Shown here: positions 8,077 through 17,296 of the stretch, piece by piece
Position numbering within the stretch: the stretch's first letter is position 1
Layout of the letters: every line of letters starts with the position of its first letter
NCBI GenBank assembly: GCA_028565715.1
Contig: JAOXYC010188689.1
Location: forward strand, 1-18,070
Source of the DNA: Phoronis pallida
Taxonomy: Eukaryota > Phoronida > Phoronidae
Direction of reading: 5' to 3'
Length of the DNA stretch: 18,070 bases
Program-made: the position numbers and the translations under genes
Notes under the pieces: model-generated
Database searches by the model: none
Told to the model about the DNA's origin: nothing
Seen by the model: only the letters and a program-made list of their open reading frames with translations

Positions 8077-10156
8077 GTAGGATGTTTCGGGGTAATTTTG
8101 GAAATTTTATTAACCAAAACTATAAGTCCTGTTCATTTCAGTTTTGGCGGGATAAGAGGAATATATTTGATTAAGGTTATCACTTGTTATTTTGTAGGTA
8201 TTGAAATGGACTTCGCTTAGCAGTGCATTCATAAAATTTTGACAATTCTGTTGTTGTTCTGATAATTTTTTTTAATTCACCAAATTTTATTGATAAAGTT
8301 GCTTGATTGTCATTCACAATTCTTATGAATTGAAATCAAAATTAATACCCCTCAATTTCGCTAGCAAAATGTTTTAAATATTCATATCAGTTGATGCTGT
8401 TACTTGATTTTCTATACTCGGAGGTTTGCATGATAACACAATTGCACTTACACCCATAAATCGAACCACTCTACGATTTGTTATGAAAACCAATATTTAT
8501 CATTCATACACTAGCCCCACTATACACTAGCTATGCACAGGTCATTTTTAGATGCCCTGTTTTTATTCCCATTCACCTTTATTGTTCCGACTTCTCCCTC
8601 TCAAAGATACCAATCTCGCTTTCTTTACAATTCAAGTCAACCTCTTAATAACTGTATACTGCCCAGAGCAAATCCTGCACTAGTTTATGGAGGGTGTTAT
8701 TCGCTAGAGGATTTTTTATCGATGGAGCCAGAGGTTTAATCGTATTCTAAACATGATTCACTGAGGGTTTTTTGCTTGTGTTTGCGAGACAAGACGGCTA
8801 GCTGTCATATTTGTTTACACAATAGTATGACTTTAGAGTCTCAAGCTTTTAACTCGGCCCTGACTTCGATTGTAGGGTAACGATTATGGACGCACTTGCA
8901 AATTAGCATGGATTGACTGCATTGTGGAGTAATTTTTTCATGGTTATTTTGGTACTTGTTAATTCTTGTGGATGATTTGTGTCCGGTTTTTGGGTGAATC
9001 GTTATCTGTGTACAGGTTTGATGGTTGGTTTCCAGACGGTTTTTACCTGTGATTAGAAGGGATAGCTCAGGTGAGGTGATTAGTGTTTGTCTAAAGTCTG
9101 ACGGGATGGGTCGGTTAGATATCGGGTTCAAGTTAATGTTCAGTGTTATTATCTTGTATTTGAAAAATGATATCGATTATAAAACATTGGTGGGATTAAA
9201 CAGGTGCAAATTGTGAAGTAACTTGGGCAAGATAGGGTGTAATTAATTCACAATTTTCAAAAAAAATTCTATTCATAGAAACACCTGATATGGTTAGAAA
9301 AAATCGCCCCTCAGAAATGTTTGGTTTACGATGCAAACCTATCCTATTAGAAAAATAGTGTGTGTTGGATAAATATCTGGGATAGGATTATGAATTGTTA
9401 ACTAAAAGCAGTGGATTATAGATTTTTAAATAACCAATTATTGAATAGAATTATGATATCAAAACAAATAGCCCATACTTCTGTGTTTTGTGTTGTATTT
9501 ATTGGACCCTTGAAGCTTAGAGGGTTTTAATGAGGTTGTTATGTAGCAACACATCAGATAAGATTGAAGATTAGAGCTCTTTACCTGTTTACACCATCTG
9601 ATAGGTTTACCTGTAGACAGGGTTATGTAATCATGTCTGACAAACACTTGACCAATTGATTTAGCCAACCTTGCATATAAGATGTTTTTACTTAGATGGC
9701 ACTTCGAGATTGGCACTTCTGTTCTTGCCAGCCATTGAGACAACAACTATCTGGCCAAAAACAAACACTGATTATTCAAAATGAGGTGAAATGTACATTG
9801 TTTATTTCTTAATTTTTTGAATGAAACTGTTATTTCATGAGATGTCTTGCGATAAGGTAATGAAGTCAAATTCTGCAAATGATAATTGATTAGAAAACAA
9901 TTTGCAAGTCCTTTTAAAAATCATGGCTTAGCAGGGGCTTTGAGATCATGAAAACATTTCAACTTTATTCCCATGAACTTTTAACCTGTCACTTACAATA
10001 ATGACCTTGATGACAATGTAAAGACACGTGAGAGCTTATGAAATGAGCGACTAATGACATCACTGCAGGGGGCCATTGTCTCGTTATCTCACCTGTCAAA
10101 GGTGAGCCGTAGATCACATCACGTAACCCATAGATGCCCAGTGTACTGGTCTGGAT
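8077..10156 (+). other. intron sequence, no supported gene
   Basis: It contains a 68-codon ATG ORF (8533-8739, starting MHRSFLDALF and ending SMEPEV) with somewhat protein-like composition but no donor, homologue or start evidence. It also has a CAG-GTGAGG donor at 9073/9074 without an in-frame ATG. The minus-strand ORFs at 8841-9131 and 9459-9746 are not supported. Confidence 0.4.
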
Positions 10157-10250
10157 TGTACATTTCGCAGCAATGTTATTGTTTGTGTGTACATTTCGTG
10201 ATGCGTGTTGCTGTTTGTTTGTAGATTTGGCATCAATATTATTGTTTTTA
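10157..10250. repeat. three-copy ~31-bp minisatellite
   Basis: Three head-to-tail units start TGTACATTTCG at 10157, TGTACATTTCG at 10188 and TGTAGATTTG at 10220. Each ends in a TT-G-TGTTT-type tract. The copies differ at many internal positions, so the array is old. A minus-strand ORF (9989-10330) through it owes its Asn/His-rich repeats to this array and is not a gene. Confidence 0.75.
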
Positions 10251-11289
10251 TGAACACTGGGGCCTAAAAGAATGTTAGACATTGTGAACTGGAAATAAAA
10301 AAGAGGCCAAAAGGCTATTGCAGCGGTCACTTAAATTACGCCCAAGAGCCAACATGCCTGTCTTTTCATGACATACTTTTATGCAGTGATCACTTAAAGT
10401 TTTGCAAAAGAAATCAACATAATTGTCATGAATAATGAAATATAGAACTTAAAATATATATCTGAAAATATAGGGTTGTTGAGTGCAAATGAATTGAATG
10501 AATGTTATAATTTATTGTTTGAAAATTTTCTTATTTTAAGAAATTTACTATTTACCCCATCAGTCAAGTTTAACAAACAAATTAAAATCCCAAAATGAGT
10601 AACCAGGATTATTTATGTCAAGTTTCTAAGTGCTCACCATTGCGTGACGTGGATACGCACACTACGAAAACGGTTAAATATTTATTAACATCAATCATGA
10701 ATTAATTATGTGAAATTACCCGACTGGCTGTCATTTCTTAAACAGTCACTGACTACGTATGCTCACACCGATCGACTGAGAGCTGTGTTAAAATACCGAA
10801 CACTGCGTGAATCAATAACCTATACATAGGTGATTGGTTTTACATTACATACATGGAAGACCCCTGCTGTGTGTAGGGACCTCACCTGAGTATTCACGGC
10901 TCATTACAGTCCTTGTCTTACTCACTGGATTTCTTTACTTGTTCACCACCATCAAGGGACTCAAACTATATAGGAAACTTGGAAATGGTATACAGCTAAA
11001 ACGACCAGTGGTTTTACCTACCTGTTTGCTCATTTGCACACTGAGGGAGCAATTTTGTGTTTAATTGCTCTTTGTTGCAATATGATGCATCAAATGATGC
11101 AGCATTGAAAAACTGTGTGCTGCTGGATATTGGAAAATGATGTGTTTTGAAAGTGTTATAGGTTGTATCCGGTGATGAAAAATGTTCATACTGGGTGGGA
11201 CAAATCCGGTACAACTCAATCATAAAAATATCATCATTTTAAGTTGATGAACAGTTGATGACTGTGCAGTGTAAGCTGTGGTTAGATAT
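10251..11289 (+). other. intron sequence, no supported gene
   Basis: AT-rich. The 76-codon ORF at 10834-11064 has a hydrophobic middle (about 920-960 bases into this stretch) but starts at a non-ATG codon and has no matching donor. Confidence 0.4.
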
Positions 11290-11466
11290 GAAACTTTGAT
11301 GGGAGAAAACTGTTTGCATCAAAATAGTTAAGGCTTGCCCTAACACTTAGTTCAAGGAAGCTGTTTCAAGCTCAGTCGTGTCATTTTGATGTGGAAATTT
11401 TGATGGGACAAATCAGTCTGCATCAAAATAACAAACGCCCTACCGTATACTTATTTACAAGGAAGC
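11290..11466. repeat. diverged duplication, ~72-bp units spaced 104 bp
   Basis: GAAACTTTGATGGGAGAAAA at 11290 corresponds to GAAATTTTGATGGGACAAAT at 11394. Both continue through a GCATCAAAATA block, a GCCCTA block and a CAAGGAAGC block. The core motif TTTGATGGGA..GCATCAAAATA is itself a small imperfect inverted repeat (TTTGATG/CATCAAA) in each unit. Confidence 0.7.
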
Positions 11467-11674
11467 GAACTGCTCCAAAATAGCCTACCTGTTGAACAAT
11501 TCATAAACCAAGGTTAGGATTATGTAATTGGCATTTTTATGCCTACCCAGAGTGTGTACAATTGTTATTAGGCTAGCTGAGTAGTACGGAGACCTGTTCA
11601 TTGGTTGTGTACATACACGCAGGCAAACAAACATGGTTTAGAAGATTTGCCAGCTGTAGTCCGGTGGAAGAGAC

Positions 11675-11789
11675 ATGCCGCTGAAAGCCCTGTTAGGGAT
11701 GGACACGATCAGGGAGGGGGAGGAGGTTATATTGAGCGTCCAGGAGAGAATACAATTGCTAAAAGCCAGTTTGTTGAGTAACACTAGAG
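11675..11789 (+). CDS. alternative first exon, amphipathic helical N-terminus
   Basis: The ATG at 11675 (G at -3) opens 38 codons plus G before the donor GTAAGG at 11790, in phase 1, giving Asp at the junction with 15790. The peptide starts MPLKALLGMDTIREGEEVIL and includes QERIQLLKASLL, a regular charged and leucine-spaced pattern predicting an amphipathic helix or short coiled coil. The local sequence is GC-richer than its surroundings, which favours real coding. A two-codon upstream ORF (ATG GTT TAG near 11633) lies in the presumed 5' UTR. No domain family is recognised. Confidence 0.6.
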
Positions 11790-12249
11790 GTAAGGGGGTT
11801 GGGATTTTTGATGGAATAATTGGTGAAAATATTTATGGCTCGGGCTGTCTGTTGTGCCTTTTGAGAAAGATACTTTGAAAGCATTGCGATTTGTGAGTAA
11901 CCTGTGATCGACTCAGGTGTCGTGTTAGATCGACGGACACCAAAATTCCAGAACTGATCGTAAATTCAACTTCTTTGAAAGTGAATAACATGTCAAATCA
12001 CATGAAATTCCCGCTAAACTGACCAACATTTCTCCCAAGAGTGATAAAAATCCCCCCTTGAAAACTGAAAATTGTTCAACCAGAAACGTCCTGCTAACAA
12101 GGTCACATATTTATAAAAATGTACAGGTCTTAAAAATGTCAACAAGGTGTTGGGAAAATTCTCTCAGTATATCTTAAAACACTCCATCAAATTGGACTAA
12201 TTTTCATAGCAGACACAACATTGCAAATATACCTTATAGCAGTCAACGA
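11790..12249 (+). other. intron sequence
   Basis: AT-rich with no recognised feature. Confidence 0.4.
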
Positions 12250-12331
12250 ATGATTGATTATAAATCTATAGGTACATTAATCTATTTATACCAGTCCCAG
12301 TCTCATTACAGGTATTATAATACCTCAACAG
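12250..12331 (+). CDS. weak candidate alternative first exon
   Basis: The ATG at 12250 opens 27 codons plus G before the donor GTAAGG at 12332, in phase 1. The peptide starts MIDYKSIGTLIYLYQ and ends YYNTST. Start context is poor (C at -3) and the Tyr/Ile-rich composition is what AT-rich noise gives. Its 3' part contains a 16-bp perfect palindrome AGGTATTATAATACCT (12310-12325). It is listed for its strong donor and matching phase only. Confidence 0.25.
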
Positions 12332-12617
12332 GTAAGGGATTAACATAAATACTGTTATTATCCGTTATTCATAGTGTACACAATGAACTGTTATAACTAA
12401 ATGTAAGTTGATTGTTCTGTGTGATGATAAATGAGGATTATAGGTGTGAAATATCTTGGGGATATAATACATTTTTTCATACCTATGAGCAATGAAATGT
12501 ACGTTAACTTATTAGTTTCTAGTTGGCTAATTATTTAATGAAATTATGAAAATAAGAAATTAAAAGAAAGCAAAATGATTTGCTGGCTTGTTTAAATAGC
12601 AATTAGTATCTACTCGT

Positions 12618-12970
12618 GGGGCATTGTCGGTAGAATAACGCTGTTTTGCTGGGCTTAAATACTCCATAAATGCACGGGTAGCCGGGCTGAAAATGACAAC
12701 CGGGCCGTTAATGGCATTTGCGGGCCACCAATGAACCATGTCGGGCTACAAATCATCCAAGCCGGTCCTTAAATGAGCCGTAATGCCCTCTAAAACAACT
12801 TTATTGTTATATTATTGTCAGCAACACTTTTCATAATGCCTTTAATGTGCACAATAGAAGGTTATATCAAGTGTCTCTAACGGGCGTTTATTTGGCGTTT
12901 TCACAATGCCCGAAAAATGCCATTTTCCGAATACATGCCCGGCCTGGGCTAATGTCTGCAGAAATTCCCT
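12618..12970. repeat. GC-rich island of degenerate ~21-bp repeats with inverted ends, possible transposon relic
   Basis: Base composition rises sharply against the AT-rich intron. From about 12680 to 12780 a degenerate unit of the form CGGGCYnnnAATG recurs about every 21 bases (12683, 12701, 12721, 12745, 12764). The right side carries the motif inverted: AATGGCATTTGCGGGC at 12710-12725 faces GCCCGAAAAATGCCATT at 12908-12924. This suggests a small foldback or hairpin-prone element. No clean terminal inverted repeat or target duplication could be fixed, so the limits are approximate. Confidence 0.5.
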
Positions 12971-15164
12971 GTACAATATTATTATGAACTTTTTAATTTT
13001 GACCAGTATTTAAAAATAATGGTCAAAGTTGTTCTTGGCTAGACAGACGGTCTGTCAATTGTGTCTATAAAGCTGTTCTAATATTGAAAAAATAGCAATC
13101 CAGGTAAATATTGAAACAGAGCCAGATTACACAAACAGTAAATGAGATACAATTGTTCAGCTGAATAATTTTTACTCAATAATTATAGATTTTCAGTCCA
13201 GTTACCGAATTATCATTTCTAATATTTGAGGACAATGATATGGTTAATAAGCCATTAAAAAGATATAGTAAATAAAAATATGATGCAATGAGTGTTTTTC
13301 AGGAAATAATTATTTAATCACTTTTTAGGATTGATGTGCTAATGTTTTGAAAAATGACTAAAGCTCATTTTTTCTACTACCGATCTAGCCAAAAACCAAC
13401 ATATTCCTAGAAATATGTAAATATAATTCAAATTAAGAAAATTAATTTGTTGATAAACACAATAGCTAAACCTGATCACAGAAGTAAACAGTGCCTAATG
13501 TCTTTAGTGCATGTCCATTTCTGGCATGATTGATCGCTCGATAATTTATTTAAAATCCATAAATCAAGTCAGATTCAGTGCAAGTTTGTCTTTGGACAGT
13601 GATTTTAAACTTTCATGTGAATGAGTTGATATTTTGTAATCAATAATCTCCAGAGTTTGTGAAAAGTTCAAGATATCAAAAAGGATTATTGTAGAAAAAA
13701 ATGTTTTGCTGAGAAATCCTCAATAAACAAGGATTAGTGAATATAAATTGATGTACATGGGATTGCTTTATTGGCTGAAAGTGGTGAAATTGAAGACAGG
13801 AAAATACAGAACTTGTTAAATTTTATAAAGAAAATATTAGGCTTTCAGGTATTAGGTAGCTCATTTGGGAGAGCACTGGTCCGGCAATTAGGCGAACTAG
13901 TACAATTCCCAGTTGAGTCTCGTATTTTTCTGTCATTTCAAAAAAGTCAAGAAGTGTCAGAACAAAAATTTAAATATCAGTTTCCCAATAGACAATTTGA
14001 AATTCTAGGACAATAACCTCTCTAAATGATAATCCAATAAGAGTTCAGTGATGTATTACACTTTTACATAGAGTTCAGGGTCCCGATAATCCATAAAATA
14101 TTAAAAGTCTAATCGGCTTATCATGTTCAAAACATATGGTGTGCGGTATTCTGAAAGGATATACGTCTTGCTGGTGGTCAATTCACTTTCACTTGCTCGG
14201 CATACACCAAGCTAATCGGAGGTTGTTAAGACTGTGTTGTTGGTTTTGAATATTTATTCATTTCATCTTACAATTTCCAGCAGTGGTTTTAGGCAGGGTT
14301 GTTCACCTGGTTTGAGCACTTACAGGTGCGTTAAAGGTGTTTGATTTGGTTTGAGAAGTTCGTACATTTTGACATCTATTAGAGTTACATGGTGCCACTT
14401 GGGATTTATGTGTGATTGATGTATTCATGGAATCGCTGATTTGGGGAAGTCACTGATTTGGTTCCTAAAAGAATGTTGAAATGATTGATATTTTTCTGTT
14501 CTGGTATGGAGTTATCAATATTTTCTCTGCTAAAGTTTTGAATTTCTGTAGTGATTGTTTCTGTTCATCCAGGCATCTTTTGTGATAAATTGGATCGTGA
14601 ACTTCACTTCACTTGAACATGCCATGATTGAAAAATTAGGAACTTCACTTCAGTTTGAATTTTTCTCTGAACGTAATCTTCATATTACTTCTATTACATA
14701 TAATTATTATATTGTAAAATTGCTGCTCTTGACTCTTAAACAGATCTCATATTTATATGTTTTTGAAGATCAACAACTTATGCTCGCTAGGGGTGATGTG
14801 TCGTCTAGCTCCAGGAATGACTGAAGGCCAACGTAACTAAGCTGCCATAGGATAATTTGTCATCTGGTAGTCAAATCCAGGAAAAATTACCCATGAACGC
14901 CAGCATCACCAAGCTGCAGCCTAACTGACAATTCCTCACACGACTGTCTGAGCATGGATTATCAGTGTGGATTATCAGCTTATCTCGATAAGAACTCACA
15001 CCTTGACAGATGACATCTGATGTGTTGTTTTTGAATTTTAATATTCTGGGCTCAGATGGTCTGCTCAGTGACTCACTCATTTGTTTACTGATGTCTGATC
15101 GAGGTTGGTTAGTGAATGAGAAATGTTGTAGTTGTCAGTGTTTGGTAGTAGAGAAGAATTAAAA
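12971..15164 (+). other. intron sequence, no supported gene
   Basis: AT-rich. ORFs at 13771-14016 and 14555-14824 begin at non-ATG codons. Good-looking acceptors end at 14280 and 14573, but the stretches after them are closed in the phase required by the neighbours or lack a donor. A short direct repeat TGGATTATCAG occurs at 14955 and 14968. Confidence 0.4.
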
Positions 15165-15297
15165 ATGTGTGCTCTCGTTCATTCTGGCTGGAAGAAGCAT
15201 AGCTTCGTGCCAGAGCGTAGACGCAGTTCTGTGTCGTCCGTGCATGTTCCACACATCGGAGGGAGTAGATTTAAACAGCTGAAAGCTTTATTTGAAG
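15165..15297 (+). CDS. alternative first exon, basic N-terminus
   Basis: The ATG at 15165 (A at -3) opens 44 codons plus G before the donor GTACAG at 15298, in phase 1, giving Asp at the junction with 15790. The peptide starts MCALVHSGWKKHSFVPERRR and ends GSRFKQLKALFE. It is strongly basic, with an RRRSS site at residues 18-22 that matches the basophilic (PKA-type RRxS) kinase consensus, and a C-terminal amphipathic stretch. The 5' half is GC-richer than the flanks, supporting coding. The same frame is open to 15132 without another ATG. It is the closest long candidate to the common exon and could represent the shortest primary transcript. Confidence 0.6.
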
Positions 15298-15501
15298 GTA
15301 CAGTAATGCACATCTTGAGTTTAACGTTGTCATCTCAGATATTCATAGCTTTAGATCATTTTCAGATCCTGGGGAGATGTCATACTTATGCAGTTATAAT
15401 TGTTTCAGATTGATTTTTAATGGTTTAAAAGTGGGAATATCATAATTGTTTTGGTTTTTGAAAATATACATTTTCTAGATTTTCTCTTGTTTTTTCTGTA
15501 G

Positions 15502-15567
15502 GTCACAACTGAATCATGAAGAATATATTGGCAATTATGCCAGAACCCTGGAGCCTTCTGTTTGTCA
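15502..15567 (+). CDS. candidate exon before the common exon, start or cassette unclear
   Basis: A very strong acceptor (TCTTGTTTTTTCTGTAG ending at 15501) and a donor GTAGGT at 15568 delimit 66 bp. Two readings exist. An ATG at 15516 (A at -3) gives 17 codons starting MKNILAIMPEPW, then A in phase 1, compatible with 15790 (A plus AT gives Asn); a non-coding upstream exon would then be spliced to 15502. Alternatively, the phase 2-to-2 frame is fully open and reads SQLNHEEYIGNYARTLEPSV. Entering in phase 1 from the exon at 15165 would hit TGA within four codons. The splice sites are better supported than the reading frame. Confidence 0.35.
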
Positions 15568-15773
15568 GTAGGTTTTGCCGTGGGGTGATAATGAAAAATT
15601 AATTTCTAATTTTAGGTAGGAATAAATTAGCATGTAGAGGCATGGTAGCTGGAGATCCTGACAAAGAAAAATGGCCAAACCTTTGTTCAATTAAAGTCTG
15701 TCAAACGTTTTGGTAAATGGCTTCATCTGTCTTTCTTGATTTGTTCAAGAAGAACAATTTGTTTTAAATTTTT

Positions 15774-15789
15774 CATTCGGCATTTTCAG
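15774..15789 (+). promoter_or_regulatory. splice acceptor of the common exon
   Basis: A pyrimidine-rich tract ending CATTTTCAG stands at the start of the open frame at 15790. All candidate first exons would converge here with incoming phase 1. Confidence 0.75.
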
Positions 15790-15926
15790 ATGGCTCCGGC
15801 AAAAAAGACACTTCGGACGACAGTACGCCCTCCAGACGACGGTCAAGGTCACGTAATGATCCGAGAAACCAAACCACCCCCGTGACCACTGAAGAGGTTC
15901 AGCAAGCGTCCAAGGAGCGAACAAGG
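15790..15926 (+). CDS. common coding exon, Ser/Arg-rich, with TTPVTTEEV motif
   Basis: The first two bases (AT) complete a codon split by the incoming phase-1 intron, then 45 codons run to the donor GTAGAG at 15927 (phase 0 out). Only this frame is open; the two others stop inside. It begins GSGKKDTSDDSTPS, has SRRRSRSR at exon residues 14-21 and TTPVTTEEV at 28-36, and ends SKERTR. The TTPVTTEEV segment resembles the recurring RxxTQP(I/V)TxxEV motifs known from the N-terminal half of vertebrate supervillin. This is a short resemblance recalled from the family, not an alignment. Acidic-then-basic low complexity suggests disorder and phosphorylation. The ATG at 15790-15792 is out of frame and is not a start. 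Confidence 0.85.
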
Positions 15927-16325
15927 GTAGAGTATTTTTTATCAAACGTTTTTTATCAGATTAATTCAAAAAGTTGAGATGATTCATTCATCTATTAATG
16001 ACAACAGCTAGGATTTTGGCCGAATTTTTTATGCAAAATTAGGATACCAAGTTCCGTACACACTCTGGTATAACCCCATGGACTTGTAGATTGGGAATAC
16101 CAAAAAAACTGTGGTGGGCATATTCCCGAGTGTGATTTTACATGCGTTAAAACTAGCACAAAATTGAGATTTCATCAAAAAATGGGTTGGCTAATACCTA
16201 CGAGTGGGTGTGTACGGTATTTTGATGCCTGAATGTCATCAAGTGCATTGATTATGTGTTTTGGGCTTGAAAAGAAATTGTGGTAGTACATTTGATTAAA
16301 TGAGACTGTTACAACCATATTTCAG
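15927..16325 (+). other. intron between common exons (phase 0)
   Basis: Donor GTAGAG at 15927 and acceptor ATATTTCAG ending at 16325. No other feature seen inside. Confidence 0.75.
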
Positions 16326-16508
16326 AGGTTTCGTGGTCCTAACATTGACGTTTCTACTAAAGAAAGTTACGAGGAATTCAACAAGTCTGTTGATGATGTT
16401 TTGACCCGAATCAAAACAAATTTTAATGTTGATGTTGAAGAGATAAGATCTCCTGCGCCTCGGCCAAATCCTCCTTCTATTCGCCAGTTGATTAGGGGTT
16501 TCAGTGAG
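16326..16508 (+). CDS. common coding exon, helical segment
   Basis: This 61-codon exon (phase 0 in and out) lies between acceptor CATATTTCAG and donor GTAAAC at 16509. It starts RFRGPNIDVS. The stretch YEEFNKSVDDVLTRIKTNF (exon residues 15-33) has regular hydrophobic spacing expected of a helix. A proline-rich linker RSPAPRPNPP (41-50) follows, then SIRQLIRGFSE, a second amphipathic segment that continues across the junction into VNTALSKLSHEV of the next exon. This exon and the start of the next are the least disordered part of the visible protein and may be a short binding or coiled-coil module. No named domain recognised. The minus-strand ORF 16296-16523 is its shadow. Confidence 0.85.
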
Positions 16509-17296
16509 GTAAACGCTGGTCAATGTTGGATAAGGAGCTTTCTAATGCTGTCATAACTCTGGTATTTTGTGGTAACACCAGCAGAAATGTTGTCTGCATT
16601 TTGCTCCTAAATCTACATTCTTTTTCATGGGACTGATCAATTTTTTTGTTCAATATTTATTATTTGATTGAGTGTTTCAAATGCACTCACAAACTAATTA
16701 GAAATTGTTACTAGGAAGTTTGGCATTATTTCTGGAAAGTTTTTTCTTGATTTTGGTGCTTTCATTTCCTCTAACGAAATTTTTGCATGCCATATGCTTG
16801 AGTTGGTTGCTGGTTGAGGTCTTCCATATTTGATGTTTCGATTGTATTCATAAGGCAGTCTTTTATGTGTTGCGGAGATTAATGTTGAGCAAATCAAAAG
16901 CTTGTTCAGCTTACTGTGCAGTTCTTTCAAATATATTTTTGGTGGATGGTCCAGTATTGACTTTCATTGCATGCAGGATATGGTCAGCTGTGGTGGTAGC
17001 CAAGTTGAGGGAATTACTTCATAACTGTATGAATCATATTTCTGATCTGCAAATATCCTGGATCTTGAAAGAAATGTACATGTCAAATAATGTGATCCCG
17101 CTATTGACGTCACTCAGTGAATAACGAAAGTTTTACTAGGGACCACATTATTCGACTTGTACCGAAAGAAATGTCTGATTTTGTATCTGATGATAACAAT
17201 TGAGGAAACGTCCTACTTGCTGCCACCACAATGTAGTAGTATGTACACAATATTGATAATTTCTAGATCTCTTTAACCTATTTTGTTTGTTTCTAG
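16509..17296 (+). other. intron between common exons (phase 0)
   Basis: Donor GTAAAC at 16509 and strong acceptor TTTTGTTTGTTTCTAG ending at 17296. Long ORFs on both strands (16867-17124 plus; 16694-16930 minus) start at non-ATG codons or lack any recognisable motif and are not supported as genes. Confidence 0.75.

Noticed and set aside
8533-8739. 68-codon ATG ORF with protein-like composition
   Set aside because: No donor in a useful phase, no recognised domain and no promoter or poly(A) context. Too short to claim as a gene.
9025-9073. ORF ending at CAG-GTGAGG in phase 1
   Set aside because: It has no in-frame ATG: TGA lies just upstream at 9019-9021. The nearest acceptor would give a phase-2 entry.
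9106-9202. ATG ORF starting MGRLDIGF and ending at AG-GTGCAA
   Set aside because: It ends in phase 2 with a weak donor and AT-rich composition, so it is incompatible with the common exon.
10054-10101. ATG ORF of 16 codons (MTSLQGAIVSLSHLSK) ending at a good donor GTGAGC
   Set aside because: It ends in phase 0, so it cannot join the common exon at 15790 in frame. It could join 16326 only by skipping that exon. No other support.
14281-14325. 45-bp stretch between TTTCCAG and GTGCGT resembling an exon
   Set aside because: The frame required for phase-1 entry is closed by TGA (only the phase 2-2 frame is open), and no upstream exon in phase 2 is known.
14555-14824. 89-codon ORF after an acceptor-like CATCCAG
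   Set aside because: It starts from a non-ATG codon, is very AT-rich and ends at a stop with no fitting donor. The phase-1 GTGATG near its end is a weak donor.
15790-15792. ATG at the first base of the common exon as a translation start
   Set aside because: That frame stops within the exon after 31 codons, while the downstream exons continue only in the frame starting at 15792.
16694-17124. Overlapping ORFs on both strands in the last complete intron, possibly a transposon fragment
   Set aside because: No transposase or reverse transcriptase motif, terminal repeat or target duplication could be seen.
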